A stretch of DNA of 64,000 bases from JABAYQ01 sp018608925 (GCA_037625715.1 JASJHQ010000076.1:1-64000); one strand, 5' to 3'; positions 53,478 through 62,317 are shown, counted from the first letter of the stretch. Program-made: numbers and translations. The notes: generated from the letters alone by a model not told the origin.

Positions 53478-53504
53478 CCACTTTCTACCACTTTCTACCA
53501 CTTT
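53478..53504 (-). promoter_or_regulatory. MraZ box: three direct repeats upstream of mraZ
   Basis: On the minus strand three copies of AAAGTGG are spaced by TAG at an exact 10-base period, so all face the same side of the helix. This equals the (AAAGTGGN3)n pattern described for MraZ binding in Mollicutes and lies just upstream of the -7-like element. Confidence 0.8.
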
Positions 53505-53584
53505 GTTAAAAACTTCTTTTCAGCGAATAAAATCACTCTTTAAAAAAGTAAAATTGGAATTGTTTTTAACTGATAAATTTTGCT

Positions 53585-53592
53585 TATTTTTG
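53585..53592 (+). promoter_or_regulatory. -7 promoter element for the alpha/beta hydrolase and engB
   Basis: TATTTTTG, exact TAnnTTTG, 17 bases before GTG 53610, with a TTG 22 bases upstream of it (53560-53562). Confidence 0.55.
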
Positions 53593-53609
53593 ATTAAATT
53601 ATTTTTCAA

Positions 53610-54374
53610 GTGAACATCGATACTATACAAGAAGGCGGATTCGAATATGTTGAGAAGGGCGAAGGACCTGTTGTTATTCTACTCCATGGTCTTATGGGTG
53701 GTCTTGACAATTTCGAAGACTTAATTATTGAGCTGCCAAAGTACGGATACAAAGTGGTTGGACCTTTACTTCCTTTATTTGAAAAGCCGCTTCTTAAAAC
53801 ATCTATCAAGCATTTCACAAAATACATTCACGAATTCGTACAGTATAAAGGATATCAAGATATTACCCTAATCGGAAACTCATTAGGAGGTCACATATCG
53901 TTAGTTTTCACTAAAAATCATCCAGAATTAGTTAAGCGCCTTGTACTAACAGGAAGTTCAGGATTATACGAAAATACGATGGGCGATTCTTTCCCCAGAA
54001 GAGGTGATTACGAATATATCAAAACCAAAACAGAGGAAGTTTTTTACGACCCTAAAATGGCTACTAAAAACCTAGTAGATAAAGTATTTGCTATTGCAAA
54101 CAATAGAGAGTCTGTTATAAGACTACTTGCAATGGCTAAGTCAGCTATTCGACACAACATGAGTGCTGACATACCAAATATTGAAATACCAGTTTGCTTA
54201 ATTTGGGGTAAACAAGACGGAGTAACACCTCCTCATGTGGCAGAAGAATTTCATAAACTATTCCCTTCTTCAGAATTGTTTTGGCTCGACAAATGTGGCC
54301 ATTCACCAATGTGGGAACATCCGAAACTATTCACAGAAACATTAAGTAATTGGCTATCTAAAAACGCTATTTAA
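53610..54374 (+). CDS. Alpha/beta hydrolase
   Basis: 254 aa cytosolic hydrolase. Oxyanion region LHGLMGGLDNF, nucleophile elbow GNSLGG (Ser near residue 93), acid in IWGKQDGVTPP and histidine in CGHSPMWEHP give a complete triad. The pattern fits esterases and C-C hydrolases of the family; substrate unknown. The start is GTG 53610. Followed after four bases by engB, a conserved pair in Flavobacteriales. Confidence 0.88.
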   Translation: MNIDTIQEGGFEYVEKGEGPVVILLHGLMGGLDNFEDLIIELPKYGYKVVGPLLPLFEKPLLKTSIKHFTKYIHEFVQYKGYQDITLIGNSLGGHISLVFTKNHPELVKRLVLTGSSGLYENTMGDSFPRRGDYEYIKTKTEEVFYDPKMATKNLVDKVFAIANNRESVIRLLAMAKSAIRHNMSADIPNIEIPVCLIWGKQDGVTPPHVAEEFHKLFPSSELFWLDKCGHSPMWEHPKLFTETLSNWLSKNAI

Positions 54375-54378
54375 ACTA

Positions 54379-54978
54379 ATGATAGTTAAACAATCTGAGT
54401 TTGTCATTAGTAATACAGACATCAAAAAGTGCCCCTCACCAACTATACCAGAATACGCTTTTATAGGCCGATCTAACGTCGGGAAATCTTCTCTTATAAA
54501 CTCTATTACAAAAAGGAAAAGCCTAGCTAAGATATCAGGAAAGCCAGGTAAAACTCAGCTTATTAACCACTTCATTATAAACGAATCGTGGTATTTGGTT
54601 GACCTGCCAGGATATGGTTATGCATCAGTGTCAAAAAAGCAACGACTAGAATTTGCGAAGTTTATAAGAACCTACCTACTAGAAAGAAAAAATTTAATGT
54701 GTCTTTTTGTTTTAATAGACAGTAGGCTCAAGCCACAAAAGATTGACTTTGAATTTATGACTTGGCTTGGGGAAGTAAACATTGCATTTGTTATCTGTTT
54801 TACAAAACTAGATAAGCTATCTAAAACTGTTGCTCAGAAAAATATAACATTTTATAAAGAAGAAATGTTAAAAACATGGGAAGAACTTCCTCAAATGTTT
54901 TACACCTCATCCGTTAAAGAAATGGGTCAGAAAGAAATTCTATCCTTTATAGGAGACACAAATACTTTATTTCAATAA
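54379..54978 (+). CDS. engB: Ribosome biogenesis GTP-binding protein YihA/EngB
   Basis: 199 aa GTPase of large-subunit assembly. G1 GRSNVGKSSLIN (about residues 27-38), G2 GKPGKTQLIN, G3 DLPGYGYA, G4 TKLDKLS. Probably essential. Second gene after the hydrolase; its end overlaps the convergent gldC by 12 bases. Confidence 0.95.
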   Translation: MIVKQSEFVISNTDIKKCPSPTIPEYAFIGRSNVGKSSLINSITKRKSLAKISGKPGKTQLINHFIINESWYLVDLPGYGYASVSKKQRLEFAKFIRTYLLERKNLMCLFVLIDSRLKPQKIDFEFMTWLGEVNIAFVICFTKLDKLSKTVAQKNITFYKEEMLKTWEELPQMFYTSSVKEMGQKEILSFIGDTNTLFQ

Positions 54979-55287
54979 CTTATCAGAAAAATGATGGCAA
55001 AAATCTCTAAGATCTCCAGCCATTTTTTCTTCTCCAATCGCTCTCTCTAAAGTATCTGACATAGACAATAATGTTTGGTGAAAGAAATGTTTCATTTCAT
55101 CAGACTCCATGTCTTTTGTCCATAAATCAATACGTAGAGTCTCTTTTGTTTTAAGGTCCCAAAAGGAAAGAAAAGCCGCTTTAGATTCGCTTAAATCTTG
55201 AGCACCATCTGTTGCTTCCCACTGTAATTTCTCGGGAATATTATTCTCATCTAAAGAGACATTTACTATAATTTTAGATTCTTTCAT
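54967..55287 (-). CDS. gldC: Gliding motility protein GldC
   Basis: 106 aa soluble protein. It starts KESKIIVNVSLDENNIPEKL and contains IRIDLWTKDM-like LRIDLWTKDMESDEMKHF and LRDFCHHFSDKLLK, the GldC pattern. GldC assists gliding in Flavobacterium but is not strictly required. Coupled to gldB by a four-base overlap, the conserved gldB-gldC pair next to nadE. Confidence 0.92.
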   Translation of the reverse strand: MKESKIIVNVSLDENNIPEKLQWEATDGAQDLSESKAAFLSFWDLKTKETLRIDLWTKDMESDEMKHFFHQTLLSMSDTLERAIGEEKMAGDLRDFCHHFSDKLLK

Positions 55288-56246
55288 TGTGCTTTGTATT
55301 TAGATTGTTGAAGGATAAATTGGGCGTCTTGAATAAGCATTAATTCTTGTACGCTTATCTCAGGATTGTTTTTCATAAATTTCTTAACTATCTGGAGTCC
55401 AACCCAATTAACTAGCTGTCCTGGAGACTCTGCTGGCATTCCTCTTGAGCTTGGAGCAGGATTAATAAATTTATCAATTTCTGATTTATCATTTGAATAG
55501 AGCAATGCTTTTGTGATAAGATGTTTCCAAATAGAATACTCACTTAATTGGCACCACTCTAATTGGTCTTTAGTATACCCCATTACAATATGCTCTTGCT
55601 TATCCACTAGCTGAGATAGAACATATTTTATTTTACCTTGATGAATAATATTTGTCAAAAAATTACCTCTAGACAATGGGAATTCTGAACTAATCCATTC
55701 ATTCATTGCCAGCGAGACCATATATTGAGAATTAAATTGATGGTGCATATATGGCGGATACTTAAAACTCAAATCAGAATAATAAGAGGAACCCAAAAAC
55801 ATTTCAAGACCAATAGCAAGAGTGCTATCATTTACTGCAAGAGGGAAATTAAAAGCCCCGAAATAAGTCACTAACTTTGGAAGGTGTTTATCAGGGAAAA
55901 AACCAGCATAATTTACAACAGCATTATTTAACTCCAACTCGTAAGAATCAAAATCCTGGTAATTCTTTTGTATTAAATCAATCGCTTCAATAAACTTTTC
56001 GTGCGACTTCATTTTTCTTAGAAAAAGATTGAAATCCTCATTAGGTGGTAAATAGACTATCCTTTCTTTGTAATCATCAAAGAAGTCGCCATAAATTAAC
56101 TTCAAACTATCTTGATCAAAATCTTTGTCATCAGCAAAAAACAAAACTTCCATATGGGAAACAGGATAGACTATATCTTTGGACTGATCAAATTTACAGC
56201 CACAAAAACATAAAACGACAACACTTATTAATATGTAATTTTTCAC
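55284..56246 (-). CDS. gldB: Gliding motility lipoprotein GldB
   Basis: 320 aa lipoprotein: a signal peptide ending in a lipobox (CFCGCKFDQ), then the GldB domain with EVLFFADDKDFDQD, YAGFFPDKHLPKLVTYFGAF, WISSEFPLSRGNFLTNIIHQGK in shortened form SEFPLSRGNFLTNIIHQGK, and GQLVNWVGLQIVKKFM. GldB is required for gliding and T9SS function in Flavobacterium. The start is GTG 56246. A -7-like TAGTTTTA (56251-56258) ends 4 bases before it. Confidence 0.93.
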   Translation of the reverse strand: MKNYILISVVVLCFCGCKFDQSKDIVYPVSHMEVLFFADDKDFDQDSLKLIYGDFFDDYKERIVYLPPNEDFNLFLRKMKSHEKFIEAIDLIQKNYQDFDSYELELNNAVVNYAGFFPDKHLPKLVTYFGAFNFPLAVNDSTLAIGLEMFLGSSYYSDLSFKYPPYMHHQFNSQYMVSLAMNEWISSEFPLSRGNFLTNIIHQGKIKYVLSQLVDKQEHIVMGYTKDQLEWCQLSEYSIWKHLITKALLYSNDKSEIDKFINPAPSSRGMPAESPGQLVNWVGLQIVKKFMKNNPEISVQELMLIQDAQFILQQSKYKAQ

Positions 56247-56266
56247 CCGATAAAACTACAATTTAT

Positions 56267-56274
56267 TACCTTTG
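56267..56274 (+). promoter_or_regulatory. -7 promoter element for nadE
   Basis: TACCTTTG, exact TAnnTTTG, 7 bases before ATG 56282. It supports that start over an upstream reading through gldB. Confidence 0.55.
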
Positions 56275-56281
56275 TGTCAAT

Positions 56282-57052
56282 ATGAAAAATCAAGATATTA
56301 TTGTATTTATCACTGAGTGGATGCAGCAATATGTTAAACAAGCAAACTCCAACGGTTTTGTCGTAGGAGTTTCGGGAGGGATTGACTCAGCTCTTACCTC
56401 TACTTTAGCTGCTAAAACAGGAAAGAAAGTTCTTTGTGTAGAAATGCCTATACAACAAGAAAAAGAACAGATAATTAGAGCCAACGAACATATTAATTGG
56501 TTAAAATCTAATTTTAACAATGTTGAATCTATAACTATGGATCTTAGTGATCTTTACGATCAATTTGTTAAATCTGTAGACGGTGATAAAAACTCTGAAA
56601 ATTATAAAATTGCATTAGTAAACTCTAGAGCAAGGCTAAGAATGACAAGCTTATATTACTTGGCACAATTAAATAATTTATTAGTCGCTGGAACAGGAAA
56701 CAAGGTGGAAGATTTCGGTATTGGATTCTTTACTAAGTATGGAGATGGAGGAGTTGATTTAAGTCCAATTGCCGATTTATTAAAAACAGAAGTTTATTCT
56801 TTATGCGAAACCTTAGGGGTTGCAAATTCTATTTTGGTTGCTCCACCAACAGATGGACTTTGGGGCGATGACAGAACAGATGAAGATCAAATTGGGGCTT
56901 CTTATCCAGAATTAGAATGGGCAATGGGTTTTAAAGGAGATATAAATACCATCAGTGATCGTCAGAAAGTAGTTCTAGAAATCTACACACAATTTAACAG
57001 CAGAAATAAGCATAAAATGATTGCAATTCCTGTTTGCGAAATCCCTAGATAA
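56282..57052 (+). CDS. nadE: Ammonia-dependent NAD+ synthetase
   Basis: Last step of NAD synthesis, amidation of NaAD, 256 aa. The PP-loop is VGVSGGIDSALTS (about residues 27-39), and GTGNKVEDFGIGFFTKYGDGG and PSADLW-like PPTDGLWGDDRTDE follow. There is no glutaminase domain, so it uses ammonia. Start ATG 56282; the open frame upstream lies in gldB antisense. Convergent with korB two bases downstream. Confidence 0.95.
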   Translation: MKNQDIIVFITEWMQQYVKQANSNGFVVGVSGGIDSALTSTLAAKTGKKVLCVEMPIQQEKEQIIRANEHINWLKSNFNNVESITMDLSDLYDQFVKSVDGDKNSENYKIALVNSRARLRMTSLYYLAQLNNLLVAGTGNKVEDFGIGFFTKYGDGGVDLSPIADLLKTEVYSLCETLGVANSILVAPPTDGLWGDDRTDEDQIGASYPELEWAMGFKGDINTISDRQKVVLEIYTQFNSRNKHKMIAIPVCEIPR

Positions 57053-57054
57053 GA

Positions 57055-58056
57055 TTAATCTACCGTCCAGCTATTGTTGCCGCTCAACAAATCATCCAGA
57101 TTTCCTTCGCCTTTAAGCTCAATAGATTTATCTATCTGATTATGCAATGCATCTTCGTAACATTCTCTTTGCTCACAATACAATACACCAAAAGGCCTTG
57201 GCAAATCATTATCAAAGAAACGACTTAACAACCCAGCTTTTGCCTGATCAGTTTCATCATGAATCCACAAGTCTTCTTTAGAGTACTCATCCATAGAAAC
57301 CACTTTAGGTTTTAATCCATCAAGAACAATTCCTTTATCATGATTTTCGCCAAATAACAAAGGCTGTCCATGCTCTAAAAATAAAGTTTGATTTTCTTTA
57401 GTTTGTTTGTCAGTCATTCCAAAAAATGCACCATCGTTAAAGACGTTACAATTCTGATAAATTTCCAACAAAGAAGTACCTTTATGATCATTAGATCTTT
57501 TAAGCATTTCTCTTAAATGCTTTGGGTCTCTGTCGATAGTTCTAGCAACAAAAGTAGAATCAGCACCTAAACACAATGCTAATGGGTTAAAAGGATGGTC
57601 AATGGATCCCATAGGAGTCGACTTAGTCTTTTTACCTTGTTCCGAGGTTGGAGAGTACTGTCCTTTTGTTAAACCATAAATCTGGTTATTAAATAACAAA
57701 ATATTTGTGTCAAAATTTCTTCTAAGTAAGTGAATCAGATGATTTCCACCAATAGATAGAGAGTCGCCATCTCCAGTAATTATCCAAACACTTAAGTCAG
57801 GGCGTGAAGCTTTTAAACCACTTGCAATAGCAGTTGCTCTTCCATGAATTGAATGCATTCCATAAGTATTCATATAATAAGGAAACCTTGAAGAGCAGCC
57901 TATCCCTGAAATAAACACAATATCCTCTTTAGGAACATTTATTTCTGGCATAACAGACTGCACCTGCTTCAATATGGAATAATCTCCACATCCAGGACAC
58001 CATCGAACTTCCTGATCAGTAGCAAAATCTTTTGAGGTATATATATTATTCTCCAT
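57055..58056 (-). CDS. korB: 2-oxoacid:ferredoxin oxidoreductase, beta subunit
   Basis: Thiamine-diphosphate subunit, 333 aa, of the enzyme that turns 2-oxoglutarate (or a similar acid) into the acyl-CoA with reduction of ferredoxin. Seen: the iron-sulfur cysteines RWCPGCGDY and GIGCSSRFPYY, the TPP motif GDGDSLSIGGNHLIH and LLFNNQIYGLTKGQYSPTS. Overlaps korA by 11 bases. 2-Oxoglutarate is the likely substrate by family; not provable here. Confidence 0.93.
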   Translation of the reverse strand: MENNIYTSKDFATDQEVRWCPGCGDYSILKQVQSVMPEINVPKEDIVFISGIGCSSRFPYYMNTYGMHSIHGRATAIASGLKASRPDLSVWIITGDGDSLSIGGNHLIHLLRRNFDTNILLFNNQIYGLTKGQYSPTSEQGKKTKSTPMGSIDHPFNPLALCLGADSTFVARTIDRDPKHLREMLKRSNDHKGTSLLEIYQNCNVFNDGAFFGMTDKQTKENQTLFLEHGQPLLFGENHDKGIVLDGLKPKVVSMDEYSKEDLWIHDETDQAKAGLLSRFFDNDLPRPFGVLYCEQRECYEDALHNQIDKSIELKGEGNLDDLLSGNNSWTVD

Positions 58057-59881
58057 CTAATACTTGAATTATGCGATTCTTAATTTCTCTTGATTCAAAT
58101 GGAATTCCTTTAATTTTATTAAATGGAATAGCATCAACAGCATATTTATCTCTTAAAATTTTCACTAGTTGTCCATTATTAATTTCCGGCACTAGAACTT
58201 TATCAAAGTTAGCGATCACTTCTCCAAGATTGGTCGGGAAAGGATGAATGTATTTTATATGAGCGTGAGAAACAGAATAACCCTGAATCAGAACGTCTTT
58301 CATTGCTGTTTTAATTGCTCCATAAGTAGAGCCCCATCCTAAGACTAACAGTTTAGCTTTCTCTTTACCAGAATCTAATTCCTGTAAAGGAATTGATTTT
58401 GCAATTAGATTAACCTTATTTTCTCTGGTTTTAATCATCTTTTCATGATTATCAGAATCATAAGAAACATTTCCTGTGAGCTCTTCTTTTTCTAGTCCAC
58501 CAATTCTATGTTCCTTCCCTTTAGTTCCAGGAGTAACCCATTCTCTAACTAACTTCTCATCTCTTTTATATGGGAAGTACTCTCCACCCAAATCTTTATT
58601 TGGCACATTAATTTTAGCAAGATCTTTAACATTAGGGAACATCCAAGGCTCAGCACCATTCGCTATATAGCCATCCGACAAATAAAAGACAGGAGTCATA
58701 TGTTCTACTGCAATTCGGCAAGCTTCTACTATAGTTTCGAAACAATCGGAAGGCGTACGAGGAGCAATTATTGGAATTGGAGCCTCTCCGTTTCTTCCAT
58801 ACATTGCTTGTAACAAATCTGCTTGTTCTGTTTTGGTTGGCAATCCTGTTGACGGCCCACCTCTTTGAACATTAATAATAACTAAAGGAAGCTCTAACAT
58901 AAATGCTAATCCTATTGCTTCTCCTTTCAGAGCAACACCAGGTCCTGAAGTAGCAGTCACACCCAAAGCACCACCAAAAGCAGCACCAATACTTGCACTA
59001 ACAGCTGCAATCTCATCTTCTGCTTGAAAAGACTTAACTCCAAAGTTTTTATGTTTCGAAAGTTCGTGTAAAATATCTGATGCTGGAGTTATTGGGTAAC
59101 TACCATAAAATAAATCCAGTCCTGATTGTTGACTAGCAGCAATTAAACCTATTGCTGTTGCCTGATTTCCCATTATGTTTCTGTAAACACCAGGCTTCAT
59201 TTTAGCAGGTTTTACTTCAAATCTACTACTTGATATTTCACAAGTATTAGCAAAATTATAACCTGCCTTAAGCACTTTGATATTAGACTCTAAAATGTCA
59301 ATTTTATTTCCGAATTTTTCATTCAGAAAAGAAATAGTATGCTCTAGAGACCGGTTATACATCCAATAAATGAAGCCTAAAACAAACATGTTTTTACATC
59401 TGTCTTTCTCTTTGATTCCTATTGAAATTTCCGACAAGCATTCTCTAGTTTGCTTGGTAACATTCATGTCGATTACTCTATAATCAGCAAGAGAATTATC
59501 GGTTAAGGGATTTTGATCTTCTTCAACTCCTGCTAATCTAAGATTACGTTTATCGAAGCCATCAAGGTTTAGTATAATTGTTCCTTGTTTTTTTAATCTT
59601 TTAAGGTTTGCTTTTAAAGCAGCAACATTCATTACTACTAAAACATCGCACTCATCACCCGGAGTAAAAATTTCTGAACTTCCGAAAGAGATTTGAAAAC
59701 CGGACACCCCAGCTAAAGTTCCTTGAGGAGCTCTAATTTCGGCCGGAAAATCTGGAAATGTACTTAAATCATTTCCATAAAGTGCGGTTGTATTTGTAAA
59801 CTGAGAACCCGTAAGTTGAATTCCATCTCCAGAGTCACCTGCAAAAAAGATAACTACTTTATCTACTGTTTCTTTAGTCAT
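58046..59881 (-). CDS. korA: 2-oxoacid:ferredoxin oxidoreductase, fused gamma-alpha subunit
   Basis: 611 aa. An N-terminal gamma domain (about residues 8-190; FFAGDSGDGIQLTGSQF, FPDFPAEIRAPQGTLAGVSG shown by its core) is fused to the alpha pyrimidine-binding domain (from about 230; DLFYGSYPITPASDILHE, FQAEDEIAAVSASIGAAFGG, TSGPGVALKGEA) and a C-terminal domain. The fusion is the usual KorA form in Bacteroidota. It starts directly after the nfu-like stop codon. Confidence 0.94.
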   Translation of the reverse strand: MTKETVDKVVIFFAGDSGDGIQLTGSQFTNTTALYGNDLSTFPDFPAEIRAPQGTLAGVSGFQISFGSSEIFTPGDECDVLVVMNVAALKANLKRLKKQGTIILNLDGFDKRNLRLAGVEEDQNPLTDNSLADYRVIDMNVTKQTRECLSEISIGIKEKDRCKNMFVLGFIYWMYNRSLEHTISFLNEKFGNKIDILESNIKVLKAGYNFANTCEISSSRFEVKPAKMKPGVYRNIMGNQATAIGLIAASQQSGLDLFYGSYPITPASDILHELSKHKNFGVKSFQAEDEIAAVSASIGAAFGGALGVTATSGPGVALKGEAIGLAFMLELPLVIINVQRGGPSTGLPTKTEQADLLQAMYGRNGEAPIPIIAPRTPSDCFETIVEACRIAVEHMTPVFYLSDGYIANGAEPWMFPNVKDLAKINVPNKDLGGEYFPYKRDEKLVREWVTPGTKGKEHRIGGLEKEELTGNVSYDSDNHEKMIKTRENKVNLIAKSIPLQELDSGKEKAKLLVLGWGSTYGAIKTAMKDVLIQGYSVSHAHIKYIHPFPTNLGEVIANFDKVLVPEINNGQLVKILRDKYAVDAIPFNKIKGIPFESREIKNRIIQVLDGE

Positions 59882-60142
59882 TTATTGATCAATTTTGTCG
59901 ACATCTACCACTTCTTTTACTTGAGGAAGAACCTTTTTAACAGCCTGTTCTACCCCAGCTTTAAGAGTCATCATACTAACCTGACAGTCACTACATGCTC
60001 CTAATAACTTAACCTTTACCACGAAGTCATCTGTAACTTCAATTAAACGAATATCTCCTCCGTCAGACTCTAAGTAAGGACGAACTTGGTTAAGAGCATC
60101 TTCTACTTTGTCAAGGATTTTTTGATCAGTTATAATTCCCAT
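59882..60142 (-). CDS. NifU C-terminal-domain Fe-S scaffold protein
   Basis: 86 aa, one NifU-C (Nfu) domain: begins ALNQVRPYLESDGGDIRLIE and has the cluster-binding CxxC in LLGACSDCQVSMMTLK. Such proteins carry or transfer [4Fe-4S] clusters. It is three bases downstream of mrp and immediately upstream of korA, whose product needs Fe-S clusters, which fits a maturation role. Confidence 0.92.
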   Translation of the reverse strand: MGIITDQKILDKVEDALNQVRPYLESDGGDIRLIEVTDDFVVKVKLLGACSDCQVSMMTLKAGVEQAVKKVLPQVKEVVDVDKIDQ

Positions 60143-60145
60143 AAA

Positions 60146-61270
60146 TTATTTTGTTGAACAACCACTCATCGTTGTAATTTCTACTCTTTTAGTAGGTTCT
60201 AATTTATTCCTTTCGTTCATTTCAAGCACCACATTTTCTGCTAATTGAACAAACGAATTTGCTATATCTGTAGCTCCTTGCAAAACTGCAGGGCGCCCAA
60301 CATCTCCAGCCTCACGAACACTTTGCACTAAAGGAATTTCGGCTAACAGAGGTAACTTTAATTTTTTTGCTAATTCTTTCGCTCCATCTTTACCAAAAAT
60401 ATAATACTTATTATTTGGCAAGTCTTCAGGAGTAAAATAAGACATGTTTTCAACAATACCAAGTACTGGCACATTAATAGATTCCATCTGGAACATCGCA
60501 ACACCCTTTTTAGCATCTGCCAAAGCAATCGCTTGAGGAGTACTAACCATAATAGATGCCGTTACAGGAATAGCCTGAACTAATGAAAGGTGAATATCGC
60601 CAGTTCCAGGAGGTAAATCGACTAACAAAAAGTCTAACTGTCCCCAATCGGTATCCCACAACATTTGATTTAATGCTTTGGAAGCCATAGCTCCTCTCCA
60701 TACTACTGCTTGATCAGTATTAGCAAAGAAACCAATAGAAAGTAATTTCACACCATAACTCTGAACCGGTAAAATCTTTCTTTTTCCATCCACTTCTCTA
60801 CCGCTAGGCTTTGCATTTACCACATCGAACATAAGAGGCATAGAAGGCCCGTAAATATCAGCATCAACAAGACCAACTTTATACCCTTTGTCTGCTAAGG
60901 CAACGGCTAAATTAGCTGTAATAGTAGACTTACCTACACCACCCTTACCAGATGCAACTGCAATAATATTTTTAACACCAGGAATTTCGTTACCCCTAAT
61001 CACATTGCTAGGTTTTTCTGGCGCGTTTATAATTAAATTCACTTTTATATCCGCTTTTTCATAGACATGGTCATGAATCGCTTTCAAACAATCTACTTCT
61101 ACTTTTTTCTTGTATTGTAAAGTCGGATTATTAATTTCTACGTCTAATACAATTTCAGTACCAAAAATTTGAATATTTCTAACCGAATCGGTAGAAACTA
61201 AATTGCCTCCTCCACCAGGTAAAGTGAAAGTTGATAGTGCCTCAAGCACTTGTTCTTTAGTAATTTTCAT
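60146..61270 (-). CDS. mrp: Mrp/NBP35-family Fe-S carrier ATPase
   Basis: 374 aa. N-terminal MIP18 (DUF59) domain (about residues 1-80), then a P-loop ATPase with the deviant Walker A ASGKGGVGKSTITANLA (about residues 105-121) and DLPPGTGDIHLS. The CxxC pair that follows ENMS in most Mrp proteins is replaced here: ENMSYFTPEDLPNNKYYIFG has none. A C-terminal GCSTK cysteine remains. First gene of mrp-nfu-korA-korB. Confidence 0.94.
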   Translation of the reverse strand: MKITKEQVLEALSTFTLPGGGGNLVSTDSVRNIQIFGTEIVLDVEINNPTLQYKKKVEVDCLKAIHDHVYEKADIKVNLIINAPEKPSNVIRGNEIPGVKNIIAVASGKGGVGKSTITANLAVALADKGYKVGLVDADIYGPSMPLMFDVVNAKPSGREVDGKRKILPVQSYGVKLLSIGFFANTDQAVVWRGAMASKALNQMLWDTDWGQLDFLLVDLPPGTGDIHLSLVQAIPVTASIMVSTPQAIALADAKKGVAMFQMESINVPVLGIVENMSYFTPEDLPNNKYYIFGKDGAKELAKKLKLPLLAEIPLVQSVREAGDVGRPAVLQGATDIANSFVQLAENVVLEMNERNKLEPTKRVEITTMSGCSTK

Positions 61271-61275
61271 CGGTG

Positions 61276-61283
61276 CAAAGATA
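61276..61283 (-). promoter_or_regulatory. -7 promoter element for mrp-nfu-korA-korB
   Basis: Minus strand TATCTTTG, exact TAnnTTTG, 5 bases before ATG 61270, with a TTG 23 bases upstream of it. Confidence 0.6.
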
Positions 61284-61309
61284 AGGAATTAAGGCTTATT
61301 TATAATCAA

Positions 61310-61633
61310 TCAAATTAATTCTTTGTTAGGGTCCCAAAAGTAAATTTCCATCTCTTGAATTTGATTGTTTTTAACCACTACACCTTCATTTTCAAGCAAT
61401 TGCTCCATAAGAGTAACTCCATCAAAATGGTACTTACCTGTTAGCAATCCTTGTTTGTTTACTACCCTATGAGCTGGTACGTTTTTTTTGGCAGATTTAT
61501 TTAGAGCCCAGCCAACCATTCGGGCAGATTTTGGAGAACCAAGATACTGACCTATAGCACCATAAGTGGTTACTTTTCCATGAGGAATTTGTCGGGCGAC
61601 TTGGTATACTTTTTCGAAAAAATTATTTTCCAT
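61310..61633 (-). CDS. Alkyltransferase-like (ATL) DNA-binding protein
   Basis: 107 aa protein of the O6-alkylguanine transferase fold: QIPHGKVTTYGAIGQYLGSP with the recognition helix SARMVGWALNKS and the active-site region VPAHRVV. The alkyl-acceptor cysteine of MGMT (PCHRV) is alanine here, and the ATL version PWHRV is also not met. It therefore cannot be a suicide methyltransferase, and probably only flags O6-alkylguanine for repair. Its start overlaps the trmB end by 11 bases. Confidence 0.88.
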   Translation of the reverse strand: MENNFFEKVYQVARQIPHGKVTTYGAIGQYLGSPKSARMVGWALNKSAKKNVPAHRVVNKQGLLTGKYHFDGVTLMEQLLENEGVVVKNNQIQEMEIYFWDPNKELI

Positions 61634-62303
61634 AGTTAAAATTCAATCGGAACCTAAGATAGGTGATTGCCATTTGCTTAGCTAGATATAATTTTTCGTA
61701 ATGGGTTTTAATCTCCATATTATCTCTAGAAACTTTAGCATTATAAATGTCGTGCTCAGCATCTTCTAAAACATGGCCACATCCTTGGATAACACCTAAA
61801 GTGTAACCGTGTAAAAACTGGCTGTCTGTTTTAAGGTGAATCTGACCTTTATCACTTAAAAATTGGCGATATCTTTGTAAAAAAATAGGATGAGTTAATC
61901 GGCTTGTAGCTCTTCTTTTCTTTATTTGAGGATCAGGAAATGTAATCCAAATTTCATCAATTTCATTGGATCCAAAACATTGATGAATAAATTCAATTCT
62001 CAACCTTAAAAAACAAACGTTATCCAGCTTTTGATCAATAGCCTGAGTAGCACCTTGCCACATTCTAGCTCCTTTAATATCTACTCCAATAAAGTTCTTG
62101 TTAGGATGTTTTTTAGCAAGTCCGACAGAATATTCTCCCATACCACAGCCAAGTTCTAAAACAATCGGATTATTATTTTTAAAGACAATTTCGTTCCATT
62201 TGCCGCTTAAATTAAATTGATCTTTAAGGTCATCAATGCTAGGCTCAAAAACATTTTTATAAGCCTTTATATCGTCGAATTTTTTTAACTTGTTTTTAGC
62301 CAA
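61623..62303 (-). CDS. trmB: tRNA (guanine(46)-N7)-methyltransferase
   Basis: 226 aa SAM enzyme. SAM loop LELGCGMGEYSVGLAKKHP, NFIGVDIKGARMW, and the TrmB signature EIWITFPDPQIKKRRATSRL. It starts with TTG 62303, as no ATG lies near. A -7 element (62318-62325) is 14 bases upstream. The ATL gene follows and is probably co-transcribed. Confidence 0.95.
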   Translation of the reverse strand: MAKNKLKKFDDIKAYKNVFEPSIDDLKDQFNLSGKWNEIVFKNNNPIVLELGCGMGEYSVGLAKKHPNKNFIGVDIKGARMWQGATQAIDQKLDNVCFLRLRIEFIHQCFGSNEIDEIWITFPDPQIKKRRATSRLTHPIFLQRYRQFLSDKGQIHLKTDSQFLHGYTLGVIQGCGHVLEDAEHDIYNAKVSRDNMEIKTHYEKLYLAKQMAITYLRFRLNFNYGK

Positions 62304-62317
62304 TGGTAATTTTTAAA

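Noticed and set aside
53478..53504. Short direct repeats as a CRISPR or minisatellite
   Set aside because: Only three 10-base units upstream of mraZ; fits an MraZ box instead.
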